Notes: generated by a model from the sequence alone, not told the origin. A DNA stretch of 12,346 nt from Desulfobacterales bacterium (GCA_029940345.1 JAOZRC010000090.1:1-12346), one strand, 5' to 3'; shown: positions 1 through 6,477, counted from the first letter of the stretch. Translations and numbers: made by a program.

Positions 1-419
1 TAAAGCTATGATATCAGAGTGTTGGGTAAATCCAACCGTCGTTTGCGGTTATAGATATATCGCTATTTAAATAGTTACAATATTAATAACCATCTATTCA
101 AAAAGACTGCACCTTTCATGGCCGATGAAATAAACACTTTTCCTCAAAATTGTTCTGCAATATCCATAATTTCAGCTTAAATTGTTTTAAAAGTTTACGA
201 CATGTCAATTTTGTGATCCTATGTTTTCAAGCATTTGACACTATTGCGGGAATTGCTGTTTGATTTACGATGTTTTGGCATGACTTACCTGGCAGTGCTT
301 GTTTTTTATTATCGGGTTATTGACATTCTTTCTTAAATAGCACAAACTTATTTAATTTACGACTCGTTATTTGGCAGTAAACCGTTTTTGATCACCCGAA
401 TTCGCAAAGGAGCCACACC
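1..419. other. AT-rich intergenic leader without a recognisable gene
   Basis: No ORF of convincing length or composition lies here on either strand. Two perfect TTGACA boxes on the plus strand (235-240 and 320-325) could be -35 elements for the gene starting at 420, but neither has a good TATAAT-like hexamer at 16-18 nt; the first has a weak TTTGAT at 259-264. The heptamer TTTACGA occurs three times (194-200, 264-270, 356-362). A Shine-Dalgarno-like AAAGGAG precedes the ATG at 420. I see no tRNA or other structured RNA. Confidence 0.5.
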
Positions 420-1043
420 ATGTCATTACAGGACCTTAAAATACCGGATAGCCGCCAATTAACACCCAACCCGGATAACCCATTCAAAATATGTGGAAAC
501 GTTATTACCTATTCCCGCAATATTGCCATAGACGCATTTAATTGGTATGCCTGGGAAAAAAAGCGTAAACAGCAGCTTGCCTAACTGTTTCGCACGCTGG
601 CCATTCTGATTACCGCCGCGGCCGGCATCATTCCCATCCTACTCGAAATCTTTCCTAAAAACGGCTACCCGCTTTTTTCACCGGCCTGGGTAAGCGTGGC
701 CATCGCCATTGCCGGTGTGCTGGTGCTGCTGGACCGCTTTGGTGGTTTCTCCACCGGCTGGCCGCGATTTATTGACGCTATGTTGAAAATCCAATATGCC
801 ATTGCGGAATTTGATTTGGATTGCGCTGGTATGCAATTGGATTGCACCAAAGATGCACTATCCAGGGAGCAGACCGCCGCATTGATTGCACGCTGCAAAA
901 AACTGGTGCTCCAGGTGAAAATTATCGTCATAGATGAAACCCGCAAATGGGACCATGAATTTAAAGATGTGCTCAGTAAACTGGATCAGGCCGCGCAAAA
1001 GAAAGCCCTGTCTGTTTCAGAGAAATCTTCAAAACAACAATAA
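420..1043 (+). pseudogene. SLATT-like two-TM membrane protein, interrupted by in-frame TAA
   Basis: Starting at the ATG at 420, behind an AAAGGAG ribosome site, the frame runs 54 codons, hits TAA at 582-584 and then stays open in the same frame to the stop at 1041-1043. Read through the stop, it gives a coherent protein of about 207 residues. Its parts are an N-terminal soluble stretch, an aromatic/basic segment (NWYAWEKKRK at residues 41-50), a TM helix at about 57-77 (LAILITAAAGIIPILLEIF), a second TM helix at about 88-104 (WVSVAIAIAGVLVLLDRF), the sequence GGFSTGW, and a long charged C-terminal helical region. This layout matches SLATT/DUF4231-type 2TM proteins, which are proposed pore-forming effectors linked to nucleotide-signalling defence systems; no nucleotidyltransferase or SLOG partner is visible here. 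The stop falls just before TM1, so the 54-aa product would lack both helices. TAA could come from CAA (Gln) by one C-to-T change. No second lesion is seen, so the break is recent, tolerated, or a sequencing error. The family call is from pattern recognition only. Confidence 0.6.
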
Positions 1044-1144
1044 CCGGTTTACACTTTTTTTAATTTGGCGTAGGTTAACCAGTTTAGGTTAAGAAACCAT
1101 TAAAATTTATAAACCTGTGCGTTTAAGAATTATTGCTGAAAAAA

Positions 1145-1342
1145 AGCCCTGAAAGGGCATGCTATTAAAGCCCAGGGCATCGCCCTGGGGACGATTGTGT
1201 GTGGCCATTAGCCCTGAAAGGGCGGCCTATTGTGTGGAAGGCAGGGGTAACTGCCGCCAGTCCGCCCTTTCAGGGCTGATATCACAACCTATCCTGACCC
1301 AGGGCGATGCCCTGGGCTTAAATATTTCGCGCTTTCAGCGCT
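1145..1342. repeat. Nested inverted repeat of palindromic modules
   Basis: Two arms of about 80 bases face each other around a centre at about 1226-1261. The left arm is gccctgaaagggc (1146-1158), an 11-base spacer, gcccagggcatcgccctggg (1170-1189), a roughly 21-base spacer, and gccctgaaagggc (1211-1223). The right arm mirrors this with gccctttcagggc (1264-1276), cccagggcgatgccctgggc (1298-1317) and a degenerate gcgctttcagcgc (1329-1341). Each module is itself palindromic, so the element could fold into three hairpins per arm or one long cruciform. The spacer sequences of the two arms are much less similar than the modules. It resembles REP/BIME-type or MITE-like intergenic repeats. An open frame through it (1159-1344) is a by-product of the repeat. 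It fills most of the otherwise gene-free 1044-1418 gap. Confidence 0.8.
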
Positions 1343-1418
1343 AACCGCACAGGTCGAAATTTATTGGCCTTGTGAAATTAATTATTTAAACATCTGTTTT
1401 TATCAAGGGAGGAGAACC

Positions 1419-2258
1419 ATGTCCGAATGGCTACAAGCGATTAACCCGGAAATCCAGAGCGTTTTAGTTGTGATTACAGCAATAGTGGTTTATTTTATTG
1501 TCCGCTTGTTTTTACTGGGGCGGCTGGATAAATTCGCCCGTTCAACCTCTAACGATCTGGATGATCGCCTGGTCCATTTCTTTCGGCGTTTCTACGGCAT
1601 CGCTGTTATTTTCCTGACGATCCTCGCAGTACTCAAAATTCACAAAATAGAGATATCACCACTTTTGGCCGGCGCTGGCATTGTTGGCGTCACCATAGGT
1701 CTGGCGGCCAGGGAAACGCTGGCCGACATTCTGTCCGGCATATTTCTGATCACAGACCAGCCGATGCGCGTGGGCAACCGCGTCAAAATCGAATATATCG
1801 GCCGCGATTGGGGCGGATGGGGTGATGTAACCGATATCGGCTTGCGCCGTACGGCGATTCGCAACACCGACGGCGTCATTGTCAACTATCCGAATCACTT
1901 GCTTGCCAATTCGGTGATCACCAACTTTTCATCCAAGGAAGAATCGATGCGCGTACGGGTTCGATTTCAGGTCGGATACGACGCGAATCTCAAGAAGGTC
2001 AAAGCGTGTGCGGCGCAGGCGATTGAAAACACCGACGGTGTAACCGCCGACAGCGCCGATATCGTCATCCGCTCTCTATGGGATGATAAAGGCGGACACA
2101 TGCTGGGCGGAATTCTTATGGAAGGACGCTACAGCATCAGCGATATTCGCAGACGCACCCGCATTCGTTCGGCCGTGCTGGAGAATATTATCGAACAATT
2201 TCGTGAAGCTTCAATTCCGCTATCGGCTTTTAATGTCAATGTCGAAAAATGGCGTTGA
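1419..2258 (+). CDS. Small-conductance mechanosensitive channel (MscS family)
   Basis: This is a 279-aa inner-membrane protein of the minimal MscS size class, which opens under membrane tension to release solutes after hypo-osmotic shock. Hydrophobic helices are at about residues 12-33, 57-75 and 81-112. The third is the Gly/Ala-rich pore-lining helix typical of the family (LLAGAGIVGVTIGLAARETL). It is followed by the hallmark start of the beta domain, GIFLITDQPMRVGNRVKI, around residues 107-124. The next segment (DVTDIGLRRTAIRNTDGVIVNYPNH) matches the conserved beta-domain pattern with a function in subunit packing, and a mixed alpha/beta C-terminal domain of about 90 residues follows. The ATG at 1419 is supported by a strong GGGAGGAGA ribosome site just upstream. 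It is monocistronic as far as visible, with a large inverted repeat upstream and a possible terminator downstream. The family is clear; the subfamily is not assigned. Confidence 0.92.
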   Translation: MSEWLQAINPEIQSVLVVITAIVVYFIVRLFLLGRLDKFARSTSNDLDDRLVHFFRRFYGIAVIFLTILAVLKIHKIEISPLLAGAGIVGVTIGLAARETLADILSGIFLITDQPMRVGNRVKIEYIGRDWGGWGDVTDIGLRRTAIRNTDGVIVNYPNHLLANSVITNFSSKEESMRVRVRFQVGYDANLKKVKACAAQAIENTDGVTADSADIVIRSLWDDKGGHMLGGILMEGRYSISDIRRRTRIRSAVLENIIEQFREASIPLSAFNVNVEKWR

Positions 2259-2356
2259 TCCCGGGTGTCCTTTAAGCTTTGAAATGCTGTGAAGCGGCAA
2301 AGTGGTAAAGCCTTGGGTTTTTACCCCAGAATTTAACCTTTGGACTGTTACCCTTT

Positions 2357-2381
2357 ACCGCCGGAGGCAGCGGTTTTTTTT
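2357..2381 (+). terminator. Possible intrinsic terminator after the MscS-type gene
   Basis: A short hairpin ACCGC / GCGGT (2357-2361 and 2370-2374) with an 8-base loop runs straight into a row of eight T residues (2374-2381). The stem is only five base pairs and the hairpin sits about 100 bases past the mscS-type stop codon, so it may be weak. Its position and T-run fit Rho-independent termination on the plus strand. Confidence 0.45.
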
Positions 2382-2436
2382 GAAAAATGGGCGCCTTTGA
2401 TTTGAATTTTAAAAAAAATATTGAAAAATGCGCCAT

Positions 2437-2519
2437 GTAGGGTGGGTGGAGCGCAGCGAAACCCACCGAATCTCGGAGCTTGGATGTTGGTGGGTTACGC
2501 TTCGCTTCACCCACCCTAC
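2437..2519. repeat. Inverted repeat of the 'WVERSETH' type
   Basis: Arms of 31 bases (2437-2467, beginning gtagggtgggtggagcgcag; and 2489-2519, ending cacccaccctac) are near-perfect inverted copies separated by a 21-base loop. The arms translate to the WVERSETH-like peptide found in many unrelated bacterial genomes, so this is a dispersed intergenic repeat and not coding sequence. It ends only 19 bases before the ATG of the reverse transcriptase stub, and the open frame of that stub extends through it by chance. Confidence 0.85.
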
Positions 2520-2538
2520 CCCAAAAGATTACACTCAA

Positions 2539-2955
2539 ATGAAAAAATATAACCACCTATTCGAACAAATCACCAGTTTTCAAAACCTCTTGCTGGCGGC
2601 CCAGAAAGCGCAAAAGGGCAAACGCTTCAAACCATCCACCGCCCTTTTTAACCTGAATCTGGAAAAAGAGCTGTTCCGCATTCAATACGAGTTGCAAACA
2701 CAGACTTACCGACATGGCGGGTACCATGATTTTTACATTTACGATCCCAAAATGCGCCTGATCAGCGCCGCCCCGTACCGGGACCGCGTGGTGCATCACG
2801 CCCTCTGCAATGTTATCGAACCGCTTCTGGACCGCACCTTTATCCATGACTCTTATGCCTGCCTCACTCCTGAAACCAAAATACAAGAGAAAAGAACAAA
2901 CCGGCTTATGAAATATCCACTTAATTTGGTATATTCTTTTCTGGAAATCACCTAA
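2539..2955 (+). pseudogene. 5' remnant of a reverse transcriptase (RNA-directed DNA polymerase) gene
   Basis: The ATG at 2539 opens a 138-codon frame. Its first 110 or so residues match the N-terminal part of bacterial group II-like or DGR-type reverse transcriptases: NHLFEQITSFQNLLLAAQKA, then KGKRFKPSTALFNLNLEKEL, then the region RLISAAPYRDRVVHHALCNV followed by IEPLLDRTFIHDSYAC. In intact relatives the SYAC motif is followed by RxGKGTHxA and then the palm domain with the catalytic YADD. Here it switches to unrelated sequence (LTPETKIQEK...) and stops. All catalytic residues are missing, so it cannot be an active enzyme. No further RT sequence occurs in the window. It has a weak ribosome site and sits directly after an inverted repeat. 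The exact RT class cannot be told from the stub. Confidence 0.75.
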
Positions 2956-3020
2956 TGCCTCTCTGTACGTAATTTTTACTCCGATAAAGACACAACATCC
3001 GCCCCGGTTATTTTCAAATA

Positions 3021-3449
3021 CTAAGCCACCATCAAAAACGCATAGCGGTCCATTTTCTGGTCGTATTCCGTGCGCACGTTGATATTAAACCCAAACTGGC
3101 GCACGGTGGTGTAAACATCCACGGTCATGGCCTCTGGCGCCGGTCGGGCCATACGCGGCTGATTACACGTTTCCCTGTCGCCGGTGCAATCCTTGCAAAA
3201 ACAGCACGAATCCATAAACAGCAAAAACGCCCGTTCATAACCGCCTAAAAATATTTGACGTTCCAGCTTGACCAGCTTGGCATTAATTTTGCGTGTCCGG
3301 GCGTACCGGTTTTCGGGCTTATCCATCAGGCCTTCAAAATGAAGGATTACAGCATCACTGTATTCAGATAAAAACTGTCTGCAATCCACAACCGATGGTG
3401 TGTTAGGAGGAAAGGCGGCGCTGTCAAGCTTAGAAATAAGATGCTGCAT
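3021..3449 (-). CDS. DUF2284-type predicted metal-binding protein, N-terminally shortened
   Basis: This 142-aa soluble protein carries the Cys-rich centre of DUF2284 proteins: CCFCKDCTGDRETCNQP (cysteines 82, 83, 85, 88 and 95) followed by RMARPAPEAMTVDVYTTVRQFGFNI. The family is predicted to bind metal, possibly an iron-sulfur cluster; its role is not established. Relatives I know of begin with an extra 30-50 residues carrying further cysteines and a CPP.TPS motif. Here the start lies just before FPPNTPSVVD, so that cysteine is Phe (TTT, one base from TGT) and the upstream Cys motif is absent. The frame upstream of the ATG runs only 12 codons before a TGA, so the missing part is not nearby in frame. 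It is probably a remnant or a variant with a partial metal site. No clear operon partner. Confidence 0.7.
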   Translation of the reverse strand: MQHLISKLDSAAFPPNTPSVVDCRQFLSEYSDAVILHFEGLMDKPENRYARTRKINAKLVKLERQIFLGGYERAFLLFMDSCCFCKDCTGDRETCNQPRMARPAPEAMTVDVYTTVRQFGFNINVRTEYDQKMDRYAFLMVA

Positions 3450-3532
3450 AAAAAGCAGTTGCCCAAATTTTTTATTCGTCTTAGAGTATGTTCATTAAAT
3501 TGGTGATTATCAATAGCTTTCTGCAACTTTTA

Positions 3533-3587
3533 TTGACTATTGATACGTTCTTCTATAAAATTTTGGCATCCTTCACCTGAATTTCAG
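3533..3587 (+). promoter_or_regulatory. Candidate promoter and operator of the BrnT/antitoxin pair
   Basis: TTGACT (3533-3538) and TATAAA (3554-3559) form a -35/-10 pair with a short 15-nt spacer ahead of brnT. An 11-base inverted repeat CTGAATTTCAG (3577-3587) lies between them and the start codon, where an autorepressing toxin-antitoxin complex could bind. The hexamers are good but the spacer is suboptimal; the operator role is inferred from position only. Confidence 0.4.
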
Positions 3588-3601
3588 AGGATTACCAGTC
3601 T

Positions 3602-3886
3602 ATGAGCATACAATTTCATTGGGATACAAGAAAAGCGGTCATGAATAAAAAGAAGCACCGTGTTACTTTTGCAGAAGCCGCAACGGTATTTCGTGACCCG
3701 TTAGCTTTCATATTCGATGATGAGGACTACTCCGAAGAGGAGTACAGAGAAATCATCATCGGGCAATCGAACCGGAATCGACTTCTCATGGTATCATTTA
3801 TCGAACGTAATGACGCAATACGAATTATCAGCGCACGAAAGGCAGACAGGGGAGAACGGAAGGATTATGAAAAAACAAAACGATAA
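3602..3886 (+). CDS. brnT: BrnT-family ribonuclease toxin
   Basis: This 94-aa protein has the full BrnT pattern: FHWDTRKAVMNKKKHRVTF at the N-terminus, FAEAATVFRDP around residues 23-33, an acidic FDDEDYSEEEYRE segment, and the C-terminal signature IRIISARKADRGERKDYE (residues 73-90). BrnT toxins are small RelE-fold ribonucleases that arrest translation by cleaving RNA and are neutralised by the antitoxin encoded directly downstream. The length is normal for the family and the gene appears intact. A CAGAGG-like ribosome site precedes the ATG. The antitoxin gene begins inside its last seven codons (20-nt overlap), so the two are translationally coupled. A promoter-like pair and a small inverted repeat lie just upstream. 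Confidence 0.9.
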   Translation: MSIQFHWDTRKAVMNKKKHRVTFAEAATVFRDPLAFIFDDEDYSEEEYREIIIGQSNRNRLLMVSFIERNDAIRIISARKADRGERKDYEKTKR

Positions 3887-4142
3887 AGCGGATGAACTGC
3901 GTGAACACTACAATTTTGACTATGGCAAAGCGAAACCCAATCGGTTTGCAAGCCGATTCAGCCAGGAATCTGTTGCGGTTGTTCTGGACCCCGACGTAGC
4001 GGCAGTGTTTACAACTTCGGAAACTGCGAATCAGGCGTTGCGTGTCTTAATAACCACGCTGGAGAACATGGCAGGGGCTCCCGATCTTATTAAGAATGTC
4101 AAGAACAGCCCCGCCGGCGTTACTGCTACTGTTAACGGGTAA
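3867..4142 (+). CDS. Antitoxin partner of BrnT
   Basis: The ATG at 3867, behind GGAGAACGGAAGG, gives a 91-aa protein starting MKKQNDKADELREHYNFDYG. The central part YNFDYGKAKPNRFASRFSQ, then VAVVLDPDVAAVFTTSETAN followed by QALRVLI, matches a family of short proteins that commonly follow brnT. It differs from the classical BrnA ribbon-helix-helix layout, though the LDPDVAxxF block looks related to its DNA-binding part. Its role would be to bind and inactivate the toxin and to repress the shared promoter. A longer upstream frame exists, but it would run through brnT in another phase and has no ribosome site. The C-terminal 25 residues after ITTLENM look unrelated to the core and may be an extension. 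Confidence 0.75.
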   Translation: MKKQNDKADELREHYNFDYGKAKPNRFASRFSQESVAVVLDPDVAAVFTTSETANQALRVLITTLENMAGAPDLIKNVKNSPAGVTATVNG

Positions 4143-4181
4143 ATGAAGGATGCCGAACGCCGAATATTGAATGAAAACAAA

Positions 4182-4263
4182 CACCTGATACCGAACATCT
4201 GACATTTAAGCGTTCAACATTCATTTCATTCAATGTTGGATGTCAGACGTTCGATGTCAGGTG
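4182..4263. repeat. Intergenic inverted repeat between convergent genes
   Basis: Left arm 4182-4205 and right arm 4240-4263 (24 bases each) match in inverted orientation at 21 positions; a further AACATT...AATGTT palindrome lies in the centre. The sequence type (gttcaacattcatttcattc and gatgtcaggtgttc) resembles dispersed intergenic repeats seen in many bacterial genomes. Lying between the 3' ends of the antitoxin gene and the minus-strand oxidoreductase gene, it may also act as a transcription barrier. On the minus strand a T-rich stretch follows the hairpin. Confidence 0.65.
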
Positions 4264-4282
4264 TTCATCTTTTATCTGTTCA

Positions 4283-5620
4283 TTAGCCGTTCACCGAAAA
4301 ACTGCTATTATAATTGATCTCACGATTACGCGAAAAGAAACCCACGTCAAACGTGCGTCCGGTATAAACGGTTTTAAACTGAAAAGGCGCTTTGTCATGG
4401 TCAAGGCCCTTTTCACAAGCGTCGATCAATTCCGCCATCATACGGCCGACGATAGGCGCGTTTTTGTATTGGTTGCCACTGCTGCCGATGGCCATGTAAA
4501 ACCCTTGCATATTCGATTTGTCGTAAATGGGAATCCAATCATCGGAGCAGTCATAAAGGTCGCACACGCCTCGGGGCTGGTTGGGAATCGGCAGTGTCGG
4601 AATCCGACGGGCCAAGCGATAGCACTGGGCTTTCCACTGTGCTTCGGTGAGTTGATTATCCCGCCCGGAGCCTCCTTTGCCGTCATAAAACTCGTCAGGA
4701 TCGACCCATTCCTGGGGGTCGCATTCGGGGTCTTCACTTCCGATCAGAAACATGTTACCGACTTCAGGTCGATAATAGATGCCGCAATCTCCATCCGATG
4801 TATGGTAGCCATCATTTAAATAATCGTATCCTTCGGGCGAGGGGCAGTGCATGACCTCATGGCGCAGGGCCTTTGTTTTGATATTACACTGCTCATAGAC
4901 GCCTTCGGCCATCTGATTGATTTTATATGAATGGGGGCCAGCCACATTCACAACGATAGACGCATCAATTTCCGTTCCGTCTTTGAGGGTGATGCCTGAC
5001 ACCTTGTCAGCGTCACTTCGGACAGCGACCACTTCAGCATTGAATATGAATTCGGCACCTTTGGCTTCGGCCGCCCGCATGATATTATGGGCGGAGAGCG
5101 CCGGATCGTTTACATAGCCGCCTTCAGGACAAAAAAGGGCGCCTTCGAGCATCTGGGTCGGTTCGTCAAAAAAGCCAGGGTCTTCAGGTCGTTTAACCGG
5201 CCAAAATTCATTCAGTTTATATACAGACGCTTTCTCTTTAACCTGTTCTATGGTTAACTCTTCATACTTAACCCCCACTGCATCGTAATTCTTTTTGACT
5301 TTGCGCCAATCATGTCCCTTAGATTTGATTAAAATCGACCCTGTGTTCATGTATTTGGCAAGGCCCTTTTCATCTTTGACATGATCAAGATAGTTTTCCC
5401 AATCCAACCAATATTTGAAACCTTCATAGGCCATGGCGACGCCGTCCTCGGTGGAATAATGGGCTCTGACAATAGCACATGAGCCTGCGGTGGAGCCTTC
5501 GCCGGCGTCTGAGAGTTTATCGACAGTCAATGTCTTGTAACCCATCTTGGATAATTCGTAGGCGATGGGGCTGCCAATAACGCCCGCTCCGATTATAATC
5601 GCATCATATTTTTTGTTCAT
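4283..5620 (-). CDS. FAD-dependent oxidoreductase, DAO family (sarcosine/dimethylglycine oxidase-like)
   Basis: This 445-aa protein has an N-terminal dinucleotide-binding motif IIIGAGVIGSPIAYELSKMG (G11, G13, G16), then an acidic end to the second strand and GSTAGSCAIVRAHYS, which parallels the AIVRAN segment of SoxB. Other DAO-fold landmarks are GGYVNDPALSAHNIMRAAEA, VVNVAGPHS and, near the C-terminus, GFYMAIGSSGNQYKNAPIVG. Family members oxidise C-N bonds of secondary or tertiary amines and amino acids using FAD. It is the last gene of the leftward sox cluster, about 236 nt after soxG, with a clear AGGGAG ribosome site before the ATG at 5620. The context suggests a methylated amine such as dimethylglycine or sarcosine as substrate, but this is inference. 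No GcvT domain is fused, unlike classical dimethylglycine oxidase. The sequence looks intact. Confidence 0.85.
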   Translation of the reverse strand: MNKKYDAIIIGAGVIGSPIAYELSKMGYKTLTVDKLSDAGEGSTAGSCAIVRAHYSTEDGVAMAYEGFKYWLDWENYLDHVKDEKGLAKYMNTGSILIKSKGHDWRKVKKNYDAVGVKYEELTIEQVKEKASVYKLNEFWPVKRPEDPGFFDEPTQMLEGALFCPEGGYVNDPALSAHNIMRAAEAKGAEFIFNAEVVAVRSDADKVSGITLKDGTEIDASIVVNVAGPHSYKINQMAEGVYEQCNIKTKALRHEVMHCPSPEGYDYLNDGYHTSDGDCGIYYRPEVGNMFLIGSEDPECDPQEWVDPDEFYDGKGGSGRDNQLTEAQWKAQCYRLARRIPTLPIPNQPRGVCDLYDCSDDWIPIYDKSNMQGFYMAIGSSGNQYKNAPIVGRMMAELIDACEKGLDHDKAPFQFKTVYTGRTFDVGFFSRNREINYNSSFSVNG

Positions 5621-5724
5621 AATTTATTCTCCCTATTCAAAGAAATGCCTGAAGTTTGAAGTTTAAAGTGCCTAAAGTAAAGGAATTCTGGGCATCTTTC
5701 ATTATCCAGTTTACAATTTGCAAT

Positions 5725-5770
5725 ATCAGGCAACCACAAGGGATTGCCTGATTAAGAGGATTTCTTAATC
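5725..5770 (-). promoter_or_regulatory. Two overlapping hairpins between soxG and the downstream oxidoreductase
   Basis: Two perfect inverted repeats share three bases. One is 5725-5733 with 5744-5752 (9-bp stem ATCAGGCAA/TTGCCTGAT, 10-nt loop). The other is 5750-5757 with 5763-5770 (8-bp stem GATTAAGA/TCTTAATC, 5-nt loop). Because they share 5750-5752, both cannot form fully at once. No T-run follows either stem on the minus strand, so neither is a standard intrinsic terminator. They could be an mRNA processing, stabilising or attenuating element. Confidence 0.45.
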
Positions 5771-5856
5771 CGCATAATCAATCATAATCAGTGATTCAGA
5801 TTTAAAAAAGTGTAAACTGCTTTGAGCCTTACATGAAGGATGCCAAATTCTGCTAT

Positions 5857-6477
5857 TTAAATTTTGCTAAAAGCCGCTTCACCGGCGGGCCGAAGACCGA
5901 ACTCCTCACCGGCTTCCAAAATTGCGCCGACCATTGATTGCGCATACCCGCGAGAGCAGGTAAACAGGATGTCGCAATGCTCACCGCTTTGCGCTAATGT
6001 GACAACCTGGCAGGGCACATGTGCAATGGGCCCTTGAAGCAGGAATGGCGTTTTTTGGGCCGGGTTCGCCAAATCAAGTGATGTCAATTTTTCAGCAATT
6101 GCATACGTTTTACGGCCTATCAGCGCTACAAACATTGTGGCGTCGGTCGTTTCTGTATAAGCAGGGCCGTCCGGGGCGTCGGGTTGTTCACCGGTCAGAT
6201 GCCATACCGATGCCTGGGTGCGGTTCATTCGGTTAATCAAAAAACCTTTTTCCATTATGGATTTCCCAGGTGTTTCCGGTATGGCAACCTCCCAAGGCGT
6301 GATTTCGTCCAGATTGCCGTCTTGAACATCCCATCGGGTTCTGTGGCTCAGATCAATCAGATAAGGCCCCGGTCCCTCCGCATCATATTCAAGCGTTACG
6401 GCCCAGTTATCACGAATCTCCGTTTTAACCGGTCGGGCTTTGAATACAACCGGAGAGACTCTCTTTATGTTTTCCAT
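5857..6477 (-). CDS. soxG: Sarcosine oxidase gamma subunit (SoxG-like)
   Basis: This 206-aa soluble protein follows soxA directly and has the pattern of the small folate-domain-like gamma subunit of heterotetrameric sarcosine oxidase: DLSHRTRWDVQDGNLDE, LINRMNRTQASVWHL and the C-terminal DILFTCSRGYAQSMVGAILE. In the known enzyme gamma packs against the alpha subunit and has no cofactor of its own. I chose the ATG at 6477 because AGGTGG (6483-6488) lies five bases upstream; a GTG three codons earlier (6484-6486) is in frame but has no ribosome site. The gene starts 10 bases after the soxA stop, with its ribosome site overlapping that stop, which suggests coupling. Gamma subunits diverge quickly, so the call leans partly on operon order. 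Confidence 0.8.
   Translation of the reverse strand: MENIKRVSPVVFKARPVKTEIRDNWAVTLEYDAEGPGPYLIDLSHRTRWDVQDGNLDEITPWEVAIPETPGKSIMEKGFLINRMNRTQASVWHLTGEQPDAPDGPAYTETTDATMFVALIGRKTYAIAEKLTSLDLANPAQKTPFLLQGPIAHVPCQVVTLAQSGEHCDILFTCSRGYAQSMVGAILEAGEEFGLRPAGEAAFSKI

Noticed and set aside
582..584. Recoded stop (selenocysteine or pyrrolysine) in the SLATT-like gene
   Set aside because: The codon is TAA, which is not used for Sec (TGA) or Pyl (TAG), and no recoding element is evident.
1145..1342. CRISPR array
   Set aside because: The repeated modules are palindromic, alternate in type and mirror each other around a centre; there are no regular direct repeats with uniform spacers and no cas genes.
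1159..1344. 61-aa open frame through the 1145-1342 repeat
   Set aside because: It is built from the palindromic modules, has no ribosome site and reads as repeat-derived peptide.
2272..2556. 94-aa minus-strand open frame
   Set aside because: It crosses the inverted repeat and a T-rich stretch, matches the repeat-derived peptide and has no family motif.
3717..3866. Upstream start for the antitoxin
   Set aside because: It would encode brnT sequence in a second frame; the ATG at 3867 has a good ribosome site and fits the family start.
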